A program made the translations under genes and the position numbers. Of a stretch of 64,000 bases of DNA, positions 10,519 to 23,400 are shown piece by piece. Source of the DNA: Vitellaria paradoxa (Eukaryota > Streptophyta > Magnoliopsida > Ericales > Sapotaceae); NCBI GenBank assembly GCA_019916065.1, contig CM034236.1, positions 12,911,167 to 12,975,166 on the forward strand, in the 5' to 3' direction. Numbering within the stretch: the first letter of the stretch is position 1; each line of letters begins with the position of its first letter. The notes beneath the pieces were generated by a model that saw only the letters and a program-made list of their open reading frames with translations, ran no database searches and was not told the DNA's origin.

Positions 10519-10658
10519 TATTTCAAATAGTACTTTAGAAACTTCCCTTTCAAAGAGCACTTTCTAAAATTACTCTTTCAAAGAGTGCCTTTTAAAAATA
10601 CCCTTTCAAAGTGTGCCTTTTAAAAATACCCTTTCAAAGAGTGCCTTCTAAACTTCTA
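10519..10658. repeat. 28-bp tandem minisatellite, five units
   Basis: Units begin at 10519, 10547, 10575, 10603 and 10631, exactly 28 bases apart. Each starts with (C/T)(T/A)TTCAAA and continues GAGTGCCTTTTAAAAATACC or a variant. The first unit is the most diverged; the third and fourth are nearly identical. Confidence 0.88.
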
Positions 10659-10999
10659 CAACTTCTGCACCAAATTGTTTCCATACTACTTCCATATAAC
10701 CCTGTTAATACAATCACCAATACAATAAATACGATGTTTCCATATAACCTTTTTTAACACAACAACCAGTATAACAAATATAACTTCATGCTATAACTAC
10801 CAATACAACAACAAATACGAACCTTGTAAAAATATACATATTTAAAAAAAAAAAAGTGACATCAATAAAATGTAAACTAAAACATCTATAATCTCCATAA
10901 ATGTAAACAAAAATAGTAATATCAATTCATATTCAGTAAACTAACAAAACATCTATAAACTATAAATCAATCAATCCCTAATCTACTGTGTGCCACAGC

Positions 11000-11328
11000 T
11001 GTAATACCTAGTACTTAATTTTGGCCATTTATGCTATTTACATTTATGATGTCATTATTTTGAAAGATATAAATATGATTATAGTATAAGTTTTGACCGT
11101 GCAGACCTTGAATGCTATCACTGAGGATGGCACCAAGGTGGATTATATTATTGTTCGATTAATGGTAATGTGCTCAAATAATGTTTAATATGGGAATAAG
11201 GGACATTTAGTAATACTTTAATTGATATTTATGATAAAGACCTAACTTGGACTAGATTTTATTTGGTTTTATTTGATTCCCATATTCTCATGCCATTCAT
11301 CCTGGACTACGAGGTTAGGGGTGTGACA
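11000..11328 (+). repeat. Chromovirus 5' LTR, internally deleted
   Basis: It begins TGTAATACCTAGTAC and ends GGGGTGTGACA. About the first 45 bases match the head of the 3' LTR at 15258; from about 11040 it matches the tail part of the 3' LTR at 31326-31453. The roughly 2 kb that separate these in the 3' LTR are absent here. Confidence 0.8.
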
Positions 11329-11331
11329 AAA

Positions 11332-11343
11332 TGGTATCAGAGC
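11332..11343 (+). other. Primer-binding site, initiator-Met tRNA
   Basis: TGGTATCAGAGC, the canonical plant Met-tRNA primer site, starts three bases after the LTR end (GTGTGACA). Confidence 0.9.
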
Positions 11344-13414
11344 ACTAGGTTACGTGTACTTTGGGCCTTGGTTAATGAGGCTTACATGTTTTTGTTGTGT
11401 CATACTAATTTCCTAGTGTTTATTTCATAAGATTGATGACCATGATGTTATGTACTATAGTCAGTTGTGATTGTGGTGAGAACTAAGAGTTTGCCCAAAA
11501 TAGCAGCTTTGTCAGTGAACGATATGAATATTTTATGGAACGTTGTAGTTAATAGTAAATTTAGGTGATTGACAAGGGTTTGACGGGCCTAAAGATGAGA
11601 TTTACAAATTGTTCTAATGGTTTCTTGAATACTGGGAATAATAATTAGAAGAGATTGTGAAAATGATAAAGGCTTTAAAATCAATCTCGAGAGGCTTAAA
11701 GGGCTTGAGTTAGTGACTTATGGATTTATCGAGAGTATATTCTATTGTTAAATGAGGATAGTTACGATATTAGAGTTTTACTTAGTAAATAAAATAGATA
11801 TAAAGGTGGGAATAGGTAGGTTGCCCACATATTATATGATGATTAGTTGTTACTATGGATTGGTAATAACTGTTTTAATCAAGGATCATGTAGTTCAGGA
11901 TTAGGTTGAGGCTAAAGTCATGTTATTTTCTTCAGTACTTAATGTTAAGTGCATTGAGGGAGCTTTTATTTTGATAGTCAGTTTAATGTTGAATGAGAAA
12001 GATTGTCAATATTATTTTCCAAGAATAATATGTAAATTCACAGATGCGTTTTCTAAGAAGTAATGAGAGTTATCTTAGTGGGTGATAAACTTTTCTAGGG
12101 GCGTGTCTTTTTAATTTTGTTTCGCCATGTCATATGGCATTAGTCAAGTGAGGAAGTTTAGAATTTAATTTGATAATTTATTGTCCTATGGTTTTGTTTA
12201 ATATAATATTTTACCGTGATGGCATCATAAAGTTTTGATTTAGTAGGAAAATGAAAATTAGAATTTTGTGTGAGCAAGGTTGTAAAATTTGGTAACAATC
12301 GGGGATGAGCATTAGTTGTCGAGGTTTGGTAATTTATTTGATTATTCGAGGTAGAAGCTTGAGATCGGTGAAATTTTAGTTAGAGTATTACGATTTATTG
12401 TCTCAATGTTTTGGTTATGTGATTGAGCATAACGGAGGCTTGTAATTGATATCCAAAGTTTTGTGAGTTGAGTAAGTTATAATCATTCAATTCAGGATTC
12501 CTCTTAGTTGTAAGGTCCATTGACTCAATTAATTTGGAAAGAAATTAAAATTGTTTGAAAAAAATTTTGCGAGGACATTTTGATGGGCCGAAACACCGGT
12601 CGGCCAAGACCTTGGTGTTAGTCATTTTTAGACGATGAGTGAGTTTTGTGTGTTGTTATACTTCACATGAAGGCATTGGTTTTGTTTTGATATAGAATCA
12701 TCAGATAGTGATATGATGAAGTGGGAGCCTCAGCGACATTAATGGAATACCAAAAAAATTAGGTTATGCTTGGATCACCAGAGTTTAAAGATAATTATAT
12801 ACATCATGTGATTCAAATTTGAGACATTATAAGTGGATAGAGTATTTAGGGATTATAGTTTTGATGACCAGTGTTATTCTGGTAACGCCAACATCATGGC
12901 AAATACCTAACTTAAGAGGTTGCAAAGTTTGGCAATCATGATAGTTTGTTTCTAGTAAAGTATTCGAAAGAATGTTAATAATTTTAAAATTGTTTAGAAC
13001 AATAATGTTGAGGGGAGTAAAGTAATTTTCTCGAGTATAAGTTATTGTGAACGACACTGATGTTATGGACAAGAGTTATTAAGATCTCATAGAAAGATTA
13101 ATTTCACTAGAAATTGTGGTGTCACTAGTTTTCTGATTAAATTGTTGAAGGTTGTAATATGTTATTAGATGAATTTTGGAAAATAGTAATTGAAGAGTTT
13201 CATCACTTAAAGTTTGTAGTCGTCCTGGTGGGATGAAAATGTATGAAGAATTAGGATGAAAATACTGATGCAGTGGTGTGAAACGTAATACTGAGCACCC
13301 GAGGCCAGTTGATTTGTTGTAGCCATTACTGTGGCACAATAGAAATTAGACTAGGTGATTATGTATTTTGTGATGGATTGCCAAAACATTATTAGGGAGA
13401 TTGTGAACTAGTTG

Positions 13415-14360
13415 AGTAAATTGGCTCATTTTCTTCCCGTTGAAATAAAAATTTTATGAAGGGGCATTGTCAGCCCTATATTCGGAAAGTTATTGACTAT
13501 GGGGTATGCCGCTATCAATTGTGCTAGACTGAGACTCAATGTTCACAGTGTTGCTTTGACAAAGTTTGCAAGAAATGGCAGGGGACTCAATTATGTTTTA
13601 GTGGAGTGTTTCATCCACAAATAAATGGGCTATTGGAGTAGACTATTTAAATTCTAGATGATATATTTAGGTTTTATGTATTGATTCTAAAAGGAAATTG
13701 GGAAAAATTATTTCTATTGGTTAAATTTATGTGTAATGATAGTTATTAGGCAAGTATTAATATGACCCAATATGAGGCTTTGTATGGAAGATTTTGTAGA
13801 TTTCTTTTGGGATGGTTTAAATCTGGGGAATTTATGATGATTGGATCTAACTTAGGGTCAAGTGATGTGACATAAGAATTTTGATGGCCCAAAATACACG
13901 AAAGAGTTAGATGATCGATAGGGACGACCGTTGAAATTTCAGGTTGGTGATCTTTTCATTTTTAAAATTATCACCCAGGAAAAATATTGTTCAGTTTGAG
14001 AAACGTAGAAAGGTTTTGTTGAGATATTGGACCCTTTGAGATTATTGAGAGAATCGGTGAAGTGGCCTACAAATGGGCTCTTCCTTGACAGTTAGAATAT
14101 ATTCATAATGTGTTTCACATATCAATGCTCCAGAAATATGTACTGAATCCTTCTCATATGATTAAATGGTAGGAATTGGATATCAAAAAAGATATGACTT
14201 TTGAGAATCTCCCAGTTCGGATGAGGACAGGCGTGAACAGGTTTTACGTGATAAGACCATTCCCTTGATTCACGTGTTATGGCGATACCATGGAGTTAAG
14301 GACACTTAGGAGCGTAGTCGGTGATACGGTTGAAATACTTATCCCTATTTTCAATGTTGT
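13415..14360 (+). pseudogene. Chromovirus integrase and chromodomain remnant
   Basis: Conceptual translation across frames and stops gives integrase landmarks of the Tekay/Del clade: LTKLAHFLPVEIKF-like near 13415, GVFHPQINGL near 13605, GNWEKLF near 13695, MTQYEALYGRF near 13760, EYIHNVFHISMLQKYVLNPS near 14095-14150. The C-terminal chromodomain region follows, with VLRDKTIPLIHVLWRYHGV near 14235-14290 and YPYF near 14340. The chromodomain normally guides integration to modified histones. All frames are heavily interrupted. Upstream (11344-13414) should hold gag, protease, RT and RNase H, but I could not recognise them with confidence. Confidence 0.75.
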
Positions 14361-15257
14361 TAAAATTTCGATTTAAATCTTAAAATCTTATGATTTTATA
14401 ATGTTAGAATGGGAAAACTTATTCAATTTTATGTAAAATGTTAATAGAAGCAAAATAGGTAAAATCTAGATTTTGGGATGTAAAATCAATAAAATCTCGA
14501 TTTTATAAACTATTTTACCGATTTTAAAAATTAAGTGATTTTTGAGTAATTTTGTCAAATAAAAATAGATTTTATGATTATTTTCAGGTAATATGCCACA
14601 ATTATTTCACTTGTTACTTTTTTTTTGGATTTTTTTTATTCTATAATACTATTATTTACTATAACAAATTAGTTGAGGACTACTTGTGTTGTTACACCAA
14701 ACTGACTACCATAAATTAAATGTAGTAGCTAGGATAGAAATCAAGTAACGTGTGACAAAATATTACAAATACATTTTAACTCAAACAAAAAATTATGATA
14801 AAATGAAGTCAGTATTTTAATGTTAACTATATAAATCACACCAAATATTTTAACGGTCTCAATTGTGTAGTTAGTAAAGGGAGTATAAAACTAGATATAG
14901 AATTTTTTATAAATTTTGTTGAGGATTTATTTCGTTAATATGAATAAGTTTTTGTGTATGACATCTTATTTGATACATGTCTTTTCTTTCCTCTTACTAA
15001 TAAAATTAGTAACTTATCAAAATAATAATAATAATAATAAATGGAAGCTCTAAATGAAAAATTATAACATGATAGACTATATTTTCATTTTATAGACATT
15101 TGGTAAAATCTTATGATTTTACGACTCGATTTTACGATTTGATTTTTTGACCTCCACCGATTTTAAGTAAAATCTTGATTTTAATAACCTTGCCTATTTT
15201 CTGATTAAGATATTTCATGTAAATTTCAGAGATGCAATTTTTATAAGAGGGGAAGAA

Positions 15258-15745
15258 TATAATACCCAGTACTTAATTTTGGCTATTTATGTATTATTTT
15301 GGGGCAATAAAATATTTAAAATGAGATTGAGTTGATTTATTTTATTTTTCTTGGGCTTGGTATAGCTCGAATTGATATTGGGTTAGACATTTGGGTCAAA
15401 GGCTAAGCCTTTTTCTTCTTTTTACTTTCTTCATTTCTTTTCTTTTCTTTTTCTTTTCTGGTTTTTTTTCTTGGCTTAGGGGTGGCGTCTTGAGAACACG
15501 AGAGAGAGGGAGAAAGACAAGAGATAGAGGAGAGAGAATAGAGAGAGAAAGTGAGTTTCAAGAATAAAGGCCGATGGATCATGATAGTATTAGACGACTA
15601 AATGTCGTGGCGGTGACTGTTTTCGATGATTTGGCTCGAAATGGGAGAAATTAGCTTTTGAAGGTTAGGAGCTCAATTGGTTTTCTTCGTTTTTCTTCTC
15701 TTTTCTTTGAATTCAAGGTAAGTGGGACTTATGTACGTGTTTATA
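15258..15745 (+). repeat. Chromovirus 3' LTR, first part
   Basis: It starts TATAATACCCAGTAC (TGTAATACC in the 5' LTR) right after the purine tract AAGAGGGGAAGAAT. It is interrupted after TTATA (15741-15745), the target duplication of the Athila element. It includes a GA-rich stretch near 15500-15550. Confidence 0.82.
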
Positions 15746-17341
15746 TGATTGGATCTCTATTGTCACACATTGACTAGTTGATTTACACCTTTTTATGACA
15801 TAGAAATGATATAAAACTCTTGTATTATGCAGATTTTATCTCCCTCACTCCAATAGAGCATGTGTTGAGTTTTTATCACATGGAAGGAAAATTGAGTTCA
15901 CTATTAGTTGCAAAGGAGAAGTAATAAAGAAGCGAAAGATTGGACGAGCTTGAACACAACACGGTAGCTGATTTACAACTCCTTGGAAGATTCAGAATTT
16001 TTCTTAAGATCAACACCAGGGGATCAAATCATTAGCTCTGAGATTTTTGAAGCAGGAAATTGTATTCAGATGATGGATCTGACCCATTCGAATGCTTTTA
16101 GAGAGTGCATTGAGTGCTGGAGGGAATGTTGTATTCGAATACAATGTTGCAGCATTCGAATGACATATGATATCCCAGTAACAGATTCCACGTGATTGTA
16201 ACTTCCCCATGTGACATGATCTTGAGATCAAGGATGGCAAATCTGTAATTCAGGGACGGATGGCATAACGGAAAAAAGAATTTCAGAAAGAATGAGTAGA
16301 GAGAGAAGGTGGAGTGGGGGATATACGGGGGCAAGAGGGTTTTAGAGAGGAGGAGTTCTTTTTGTTTTTTTTTCAAATTTTCTTTCCAGCTTCTTCTTCT
16401 TCTTCATTTTCTCTGGTTTTTAGATTCTACAGATTTGGATTTCAATTCTGATTTTAATTTTCAGTTTACTGTAATTAGATTTTAGTTCTTCAGCACTTTA
16501 CAATTCCATTCATGTAATTAGATTTCATTTTGAATTAAAGAGCAATTTCCATTTCCAGCGTGAAGGTCATGTCTCTGTTCTTCATTTTTGTTGTTCATTT
16601 TCTTAAGATGATCGGCTAGTTTTTCTTGGGCCAAGGCAAGGATAATATCCTGTCCAATGATTTCCAAGATGCCGTTCTTCATGGATTAATTTTGAGTGCT
16701 TTGGTTATCAATCTTAGTTGTAGCTAATTACTCTTGAAATCAATGGTTCAATGTCCGATTAACACTTGTTTACATAGTTTTATCAATGAGTTCATAGAAG
16801 TTGCTGAATTCAGAACTCTTATTGCAAATATGTATGGGAGTTGCTAGAATTAGATCTTCTATAGTCTTCATGATAGATTATGCACATCACTTGTTTGATC
16901 CATGGCTTGTATCATTTGAAATTAATTTTCTCCAAACATTAGAGCAACTAGAATTGATGATCTATTCACTCTTGGTATTTTGGGATTGATTTGGATAGGC
17001 ATTGGAATTGTCTTGCCCATCTTTTTAATATCAAGTTTTAATTAAGTTTAGTTTTCATTTCAAAACCCATTTCCAAAACCATCAAAAATTCCAAACCAGA
17101 TTTTCAATTTTGTTTACCATTCATGTGAGCCATGTTTTGCCTCGTTAATCCATTTGATTCAAACATGATTTTGCTCCCTAGATCCCTGTGGATATGACCT
17201 GGTTCTTACCAGTTAATTGTGCTACAATGAAACCTTGCACTTGGGAGAGTTTGTCTTGATTTTCTTTACTCAACACATTTGAAATCTGAATTTGCATCTT
17301 TATTTACATTTGAGAGTAAGGTAATTAAGCAAACACAAGCA
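15746..17341 (+). repeat. Athila 5' LTR
   Basis: 1596 bp. Three ATTCGAAT palindromes lie at 16086, 16133 and 16154. The U5 side contains CCTTGCACTTGGGAGAG near 17233, a feature shared with the LTR of the second Athila-type element. Short open frames in it recur in the 3' LTR and are not genes. Confidence 0.95.
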
Positions 17342-17347
17342 CAATTT

Positions 17348-17366
17348 TGGCGCCGTTGCCGGGGAT
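17348..17366 (+). other. Athila primer-binding site (tRNA-Asp type)
   Basis: TGGCGCCGTTGCCGGGGAT lies six bases after the 5' LTR and is the conserved primer site of Athila-group elements. Confidence 0.92.
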
Positions 17367-18010
17367 CTTTGAAAAGCAATGGTGTTTTGAACTCTTGGAG
17401 CAAGGATTGGCAACATTACTCACCACCATCTTCAACAACAAAGCTACTCAAGGCATTGGATAATTTTGTTCCATTCTTATTTCCACCTCTAGTTTCATTT
17501 TTATAGGTTTTTGTTTTTAGTTTTAGTTTTTAAATTGTAGTTTCTGATTTTGAAAAAAAAAAGAAAAAAATTCTGAGTTTAGTGCTGTATTTTGTTTTGG
17601 ATATCTAAATTTCTGAGTTGTTGATTTTCTGTACTGAAATTTGATTTCTGGAATTTTGATATTCGAATCTGCTGCATATGACATTCGAATGCATGAGTTT
17701 ACCTCTGAATTGCTGATCTGTTTTGCTGTCATATTGCATTAAATCTGCTGAGTTTATGTGTGTGTGCAATCTGTTAACAGAAGAGTTGTTCAGAATTTTG
17801 TGAGAAGTAGTTGAAAAAAAAAATCTGATTTCATTTGCTGAAATTCATCTTTGAATTTTTGTTTGACTTACTGAAAATTTGCATTGAGTTACTGTACATT
17901 CTGCTGCAATTTGTTAGAGGAAGAGGTCTGATTTTCCTTTGTGAATTGGTGATTTTGTTTGTGGAGATTGGAGGTTAGGTTGGCTTTATTTCAAAACTGA
18001 ATTTCTGTGC
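17367..18010 (+). other. Athila 5' leader
   Basis: Leader between the primer site and gag. It is T-rich, with repeated CTGAATTT/CTGCTGAGTT-like words and two ATTCGAAT palindromes (17661, 17683). No coding pattern is seen. Confidence 0.6.
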
Positions 18011-20445
18011 ATGTTTTTAAGGTCTGGTAGAATTGTTGGAATTAATTCTGAGTTGCATAATCAATCATCTCTTGCTGAATTGCTTGAATTTGCATCATCT
18101 AGCATACCATTTGAATTTTCTGTTGCACAAATGGATTTACCTGCACCACATGCTTTGCCGGAAGGAAGTGTTCAAGGAGAGAATGATCAAAACTGATCAA
18201 AATCTTCTTAGACCTCTCCGTGAATATCTTCATCCAGCTAGGCAAACAACTCCATCTTGCATCATACTTCCATTGGGACATCAGAATTTTAATTTCAAAC
18301 CTGGAACAATTCAGCTTTTGCCCACTTTTCATGGCATGGATTCCGAAAATCCTTACATGCATATGAAAGAATTTGAGGATGTTTGTGGAACATGCATAGA
18401 ATAGGAATACAAATGAGGACATGGTTAGGCTTAAGTTGTTTCCATTTTCATTGAAAGATAAAGCAAAGATGTGGTTGAACTCATTGGAGACTAGATCAAT
18501 TGGAACTTGGAGGGACATGCAAACAAAGTTTTTGAAAAAGTATTTTCCAGCTAATAGGACAGTGATACTCCAACAACAAATCATGAATTTTGTGTGTAAG
18601 CCTAATGAAACATTTGCACATGCATAGGATAGGTTTAGAGAATTGTTGCAAGCTTGTCCACATCATGGTTTTGAGTCTTGGAGAATTGTTAACTTCTTTC
18701 ATAATGCATTAACTCCAAATCTGAAAATGTTGGTTGCAACAATGTGTAATGGTGAATTTTATGATAAAACCGCTGAAGAAGCTTTGCATTTTTTTGATTC
18801 CTTAGCTGAAAATACTAAACAATGGGAGGTAGTTTCTCCATTTTCTGAGTTTTCTGACAGCATAGGTGCAAGAGGAAAGTTTCATCTCAGTGACACTGAT
18901 GATCTTGGTGCTCATTTGGCTGCATTGTCAAGGAAAGTGGAGTTGATGGAGCAAAAGAAGCAAGGATCGAAGGAAAATGAAGTTAACTGTGTGTTGTGTG
19001 AAACTTCGGACCACAAGGACGGACGATTGTCCCACACTCCCAGCTTTTAAAGAAGTTCTTTATGGTCAAGTAAATCCCCCACCAGCTGCAAGAAATTACA
19101 ACTCAAACCAGGGGGTGAACAACTTTGCTTCAGGAAATCAGCCATATTCGAATGCTTACAATGCTGGATATAGAGGCCATTCGAATACATCCTGGAGAGC
19201 TGAGGCACAACACCAGCAGCAGCAGCAACCTCAACAACCTTTTCCACCTCAACCATTTCATTCCCAGCCTTATCAACCTCAGCAGAACACAAACTCTGAC
19301 CAGCCACCTCACAAAAGATCATTGGAAGACACCTTGCAACAATTCATGCAAGGACAAATTGGAACCAACAACCAAAATTCAAGGTTCCAAGATCAAACAA
19401 ATAGGGCTATGGAAGACATTCGAAGTCAATTGTCAAAGCTCACTCAAGCTCTAACATTGAGGGAGACAGGAAAGCTGCCATCTCAGCCAAAATCGAATCC
19501 TTCAAGTCAAGTACATTTCAGTGAATCATCTTTTTCAAGTGCAAATGAGAATTTGGAACATGTGCAAGCTATTTCAACATTGAGAAGTGGAAAACAGATC
19601 TTGAAACCAGATTATGTTCCAATTGAAGAGGCAAATGAGCAAAATATGTTGGAAGATGAGGAAGAAATCCAGCACAACACCAGCAGCAAAGCATCTGAAC
19701 AGCAGCTGCTCACTGAAACAGAAGCTGAATTGCAGCAAAAGCAGCTACTAGAAGAGCAAAAACAAAAGCTGGACAGCAGTTTAGAATCAGAATAGCAGCA
19801 AATTGAACAAGCACAATTTCAGAAACAAGAACAAAATCTGCACAGCAGTCCAGAAGCTGAACAAAAACAGCAGCCGAGCAACGAAGAGCAGAAAAACAGA
19901 TTTCAGAGGGAAGAACAGGTAATTTCTAAAAATAAAAATGATTTTTCTGAAAATACAACCAAAGGTTTTGATGAAAAACAGTTTGAAAAGAGTGAAAAAG
20001 TTTCTGGAAATGAGAAAATTTCAAAAGAAAACCAGCTGGACAGCCCTGATTTCATTCCAAAAATTCCTTTTCCTCAAAGGCTGAACAAAGGAAATAAAGA
20101 GAAGTTGAATTCTGACATTTATGAACTTTTCAAACAAGTCAGAATAAACATTCCTTTGCTTGATGCCATTAAACAAAATCCATCTTATGGAAAGTTTTTG
20201 AAAGATTTGTGCACTGTCAAAAGGAGAATGAATGTCAAAGAGAAAGCATTTTTAACTGAACAAGTGAGCTCAATTTTGCAATTCAAAACCCCTCCAAAAT
20301 ATAAAGATCCGGGGTGTCCTACAATTGCATGTATCATTGGGGATAAGAGGGTAGATCGAGCTTTGTTAGATTTGGGTGCAAGTGTCAATCTCCTACCTTT
20401 CACTGTGTATCAAGAGCTGGTTTAGGTGAGCTTAGACCTACTAGG
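18011..20445 (+). pseudogene. gag: Athila gag and protease region, interrupted by six lesions
   Basis: Translation follows the Athila Gag through three frames. The start is MFLRSGR at 18011, then LHPARQTTPSCIILP and FHGMDSENPYMHMKEFEDVCG (18225-18395), LFPFSLKDKAKMWLNSL (18434) and LLQACPHHGFESW (18640). A cysteine motif lies near 18990-19040, then a Q/P-rich linker, then the aspartic protease core [12 protein letters not shown] (20367-20402) in the Athila DLGAS form. Lesions: frameshifts near 18180, 18398 and 19020; TAG at 18625-18627 and 19793-19795; and an apparent one-base loss near 20424, after which the frame continues into pol. Gag forms the particle and binds RNA; protease would mature it. 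No intact product can be made from this copy. A one-base homopolymer error in the assembly could explain the last lesion but not the TAG codons. Confidence 0.88.
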
Positions 20446-23400
20446 GTGACACTTCAATTAGCTGATAGGTCAGTCAAAGTCCCTAGAGGTATTGTGGAAG
20501 ATGTCTTGATTCAAGTGGAACATTTTGTCTTTCCAGTGGACTTTATAGTGCTTGATACCAAACCAATTCAAGGGCCACAACCAGCTGTCCCAGTCATCTT
20601 AGGAAGACCATTTTTGGCCACTTCTAATGCCTTAATCAATTGTAGAACTGGAGTCATTAAGTTGTCTTTTGGTAACATGACCATTGAGAAGAACATCTTT
20701 AGTGTGACCAAACAACCAAGTGACCATGAGGAGATAGAGGAAGTAGATTTGATTCAAACCATCACACAAGAGCATTTTGATAGAGAGTACTTAGATGACC
20801 CATTGGAAAGAGCTTTAGTGAACAGTGATCAAGTAGATTTCCTAGATGATTGTGACTTGGAAAATTTTGGTGGAGGAGAATTTGAGGAAATGGAAAAATC
20901 AGTGATGTCAGTGAATCAGTGGAGGCCCACTTTTGAGCCTTTAGAGCTGCCAACAGTCAAATCCCAGCCATCTTTTGAGAAGCCACCCATACCCGAGAGA
21001 AAGCTTTTACCTAGTGAGCTGAAATATGTATTTTTGGGTGAGGGAGAGTCCTATCCAGCTGTTATTTCTTCTCAGCTGAATTCTGATCAAGAGAATAGAC
21101 TTGTTGAGGTCTTGAGAAAACATAAAAGAGCCTTGGGCTGGACCATAGCAGACCTGCAGGGAATTAGCCCACTGATTTGCACTCATAGGATATTTTTGGA
21201 GGAGAATGTCAAGCCCATTAGGCAAATGCAAAGGAGACTTAACCCAAACATGAAAGAAGTGGTTAGGGGGGAGGTAATCAAGCTATTGGATGCTGGAATT
21301 ATCTACCCTATTTCAGATTCTAAGTGGGTTAGCCCAACTCAAGTAGTGCCTAAGAAATCTGGAGTGACTGTGGTGAAAAATGAACAAGATGAATTAGTTC
21401 CAATGCGCATCCAAACAGGATGGCGCATGTGCATAGATTATAGAAAGTTAAATGCAGTCACAAGGAAGGATCATTTCCCTCTTCCATTCCTAGATCAGGT
21501 ATTGGAAAGAGTGGCAGGACAGGCATTTTACTGTTTCTTGGATGGATACTCTGGGTACAATCAAATTGAGATTGCATTAGATGATCAGGAGAAGACCACA
21601 TTTACTTGTCCATTTGGTACATTTGCATATAGGCGCATGCCTTTTGGTCTTTGCAATGCTCCTGCAACCTTCCAAAGATGCATGATCAGTTTGTTTAGTG
21701 ACTTTGTGGAGAAATTTCTTGAAGTGTTCATGGACGACTTTTCAGTTTATGGGAGTGACTTTGATTTGTGCTTGGGGAATCTGGAGAAGGTTTTAGCAAG
21801 ATGTGAAGAGAAAAATTTGGTGTTGAATTGGGAGAAATGCCATTTTATGGTAACTCAGGGAATAGTTCTTGGTCATATAGTGTCTTCTAGGGGGATAGAA
21901 GTAGATAGAGCAAAAGTTGAAATTATTCAAAAACTTCCTACCCCTAGATGTGTCAAGGATGTCAGATCATTTTTAGGACATGCAGGTTTCTATAGGAGAT
22001 TCATTGCATCATTCAGTGCCATTTCTAGACCTTTGTGCAATCTCCTAGGCCAGGATGTTCCTTTTGATTGGACATCAGATTGTCAGGCTTCATTTGATAG
22101 ACTTAAGGACTTGCTCACTTCAGCTCCCATTATGCAGACACCAGATTGGACTCTACCCTTTGAGATCATGTGTGACGCTAGTGATAGTGCCATTGGTGCA
22201 GTCCTAGGTCAGAGGAAGGAGAGGAAGTCACATGTGCTATACTATGCTAGCAAATCCCTTAGTGATGCACAAAAGAACTACACAACTACTGAGAAGGAGT
22301 TGCTAGCAGTAGTATATGCCTTAGACAAATTCAGATCATACCTAGTGGGATCTCATGTCATTGTATTTACTGACCATGCAGCATTGAAGTATCTTTTGAC
22401 CAAATCTGATGCCAAGCCTAGACTCATTAGGTGGATTCTTTTGCTTCAAGAATTTGATTTAGAGATCAAAGATAAGAAGGGAGTTGAAAATGTAGTTGCA
22501 GATCATCTTTCTAGACTCCCACATCAGGACTTAGCATCTTTTGAGTCACCTATTAATGAGACATTCCCTGATGAGCAGTTGTTTCATATAGATTCCTCAG
22601 AGACACCATGGTTTGCAGATATAGCCAATTATTTGGTTTCAGGTGTGGTGCCCTCTCATTGGACCATGTTAGATAAGAGAAAGTTTTTTAGGAATGTGAG
22701 GAATTTTTTCTGGGATGATCCATATCTGTTTAAGTATTGCTCAGATCAGGTCATTAGGAGATGCATACCCGAGAGTGAAGCTCATAGTGTCATTAGTTTT
22801 TGTCATACTCTCGCATGTGGAGGTCATTTTTCAGCTAGGAAGACAGTGGCAAAGATTTTGCAGAGTGGATTGTATTGGCCTACCATGTTTCGGGATGTGC
22901 ATACCTTTTGTGTTGCCTGTGATAAGTGTCAAAGACTTGGTAAGCTCACTAGGAGGAACATGATGCCACTTCACCCCATTTATGTGCTTGATATCTTTGA
23001 TTGTTGGGGTATGGACTTCATGGGACCATTTGTGAATTCATTTGGTCATGAATATATCTTAGTGGCTGTTGACTATGTTTCAAAGTGGGTGGAAGCCATT
23101 CCAACTAGGACCAATGACCACAAGGTAGTGATTAGATTCTTGAAGGAGAATGTGTTCTCAAGATTTGGAATGCCAAAAGCCATGATAAGTGATAGAGGAA
23201 CACACTTTTGCAATAGGCATGTGGGGCTTTTGATGAAGAAGTATGGGGTATTGCACAAGGTTGGAACATCTTACCATCCCCAAACAAGTGGACAAGCTGA
23301 GTTAGCTAATAGGGAGATTAAAAGAATCATTGAAAAAACAGTGAATCCCACTAGAAAAGATTGGTCTTTGAAATTGGTTGATGCACTTTGGGCTTATAGG

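Larger units (their letters stand above)
9896..10999. other. AT-rich spacer between Cassandra and the chromovirus
   Basis: No coding signal is seen. It contains a TG microsatellite and a 28-bp tandem repeat, and from about 10660 to 10980 a stretch rich in 'ACAACnA', 'ATACAA' and 'ATAAC' words without a regular period. Confidence 0.6.
11000..15745 (+). mobile_element. Old Ty3/gypsy chromovirus (Tekay/Del-like), left part
   Basis: A 5' LTR (11000-11328), a Met-tRNA primer site (11332), a decayed interior and the first 488 bp of the 3' LTR (from 15258) are recognisable. The rest of the 3' LTR resumes at 29784 after a later Athila insertion. Integrase and chromodomain remnants at 13415-14360 show the clade and the + orientation. 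Frames are full of stops, so the element is long dead. The base group left of the 5' LTR is ACAGC; the matching right flank is lost. Confidence 0.85.

Noticed and set aside
10519..10658. CRISPR array
   Set aside because: Units are adjoining with no unique spacers, the context is a plant nuclear genome, and no cas-like gene exists; it is a minisatellite.
15983..16989. Small open frames duplicated at 28421-29426
   Set aside because: They are in the Athila LTRs and duplicated only because the LTRs are; there is no family resemblance.
18099..18584. A 161-residue minus-strand gene
   Set aside because: It is the complement of the Athila gag, which is supported by family motifs on the plus strand.
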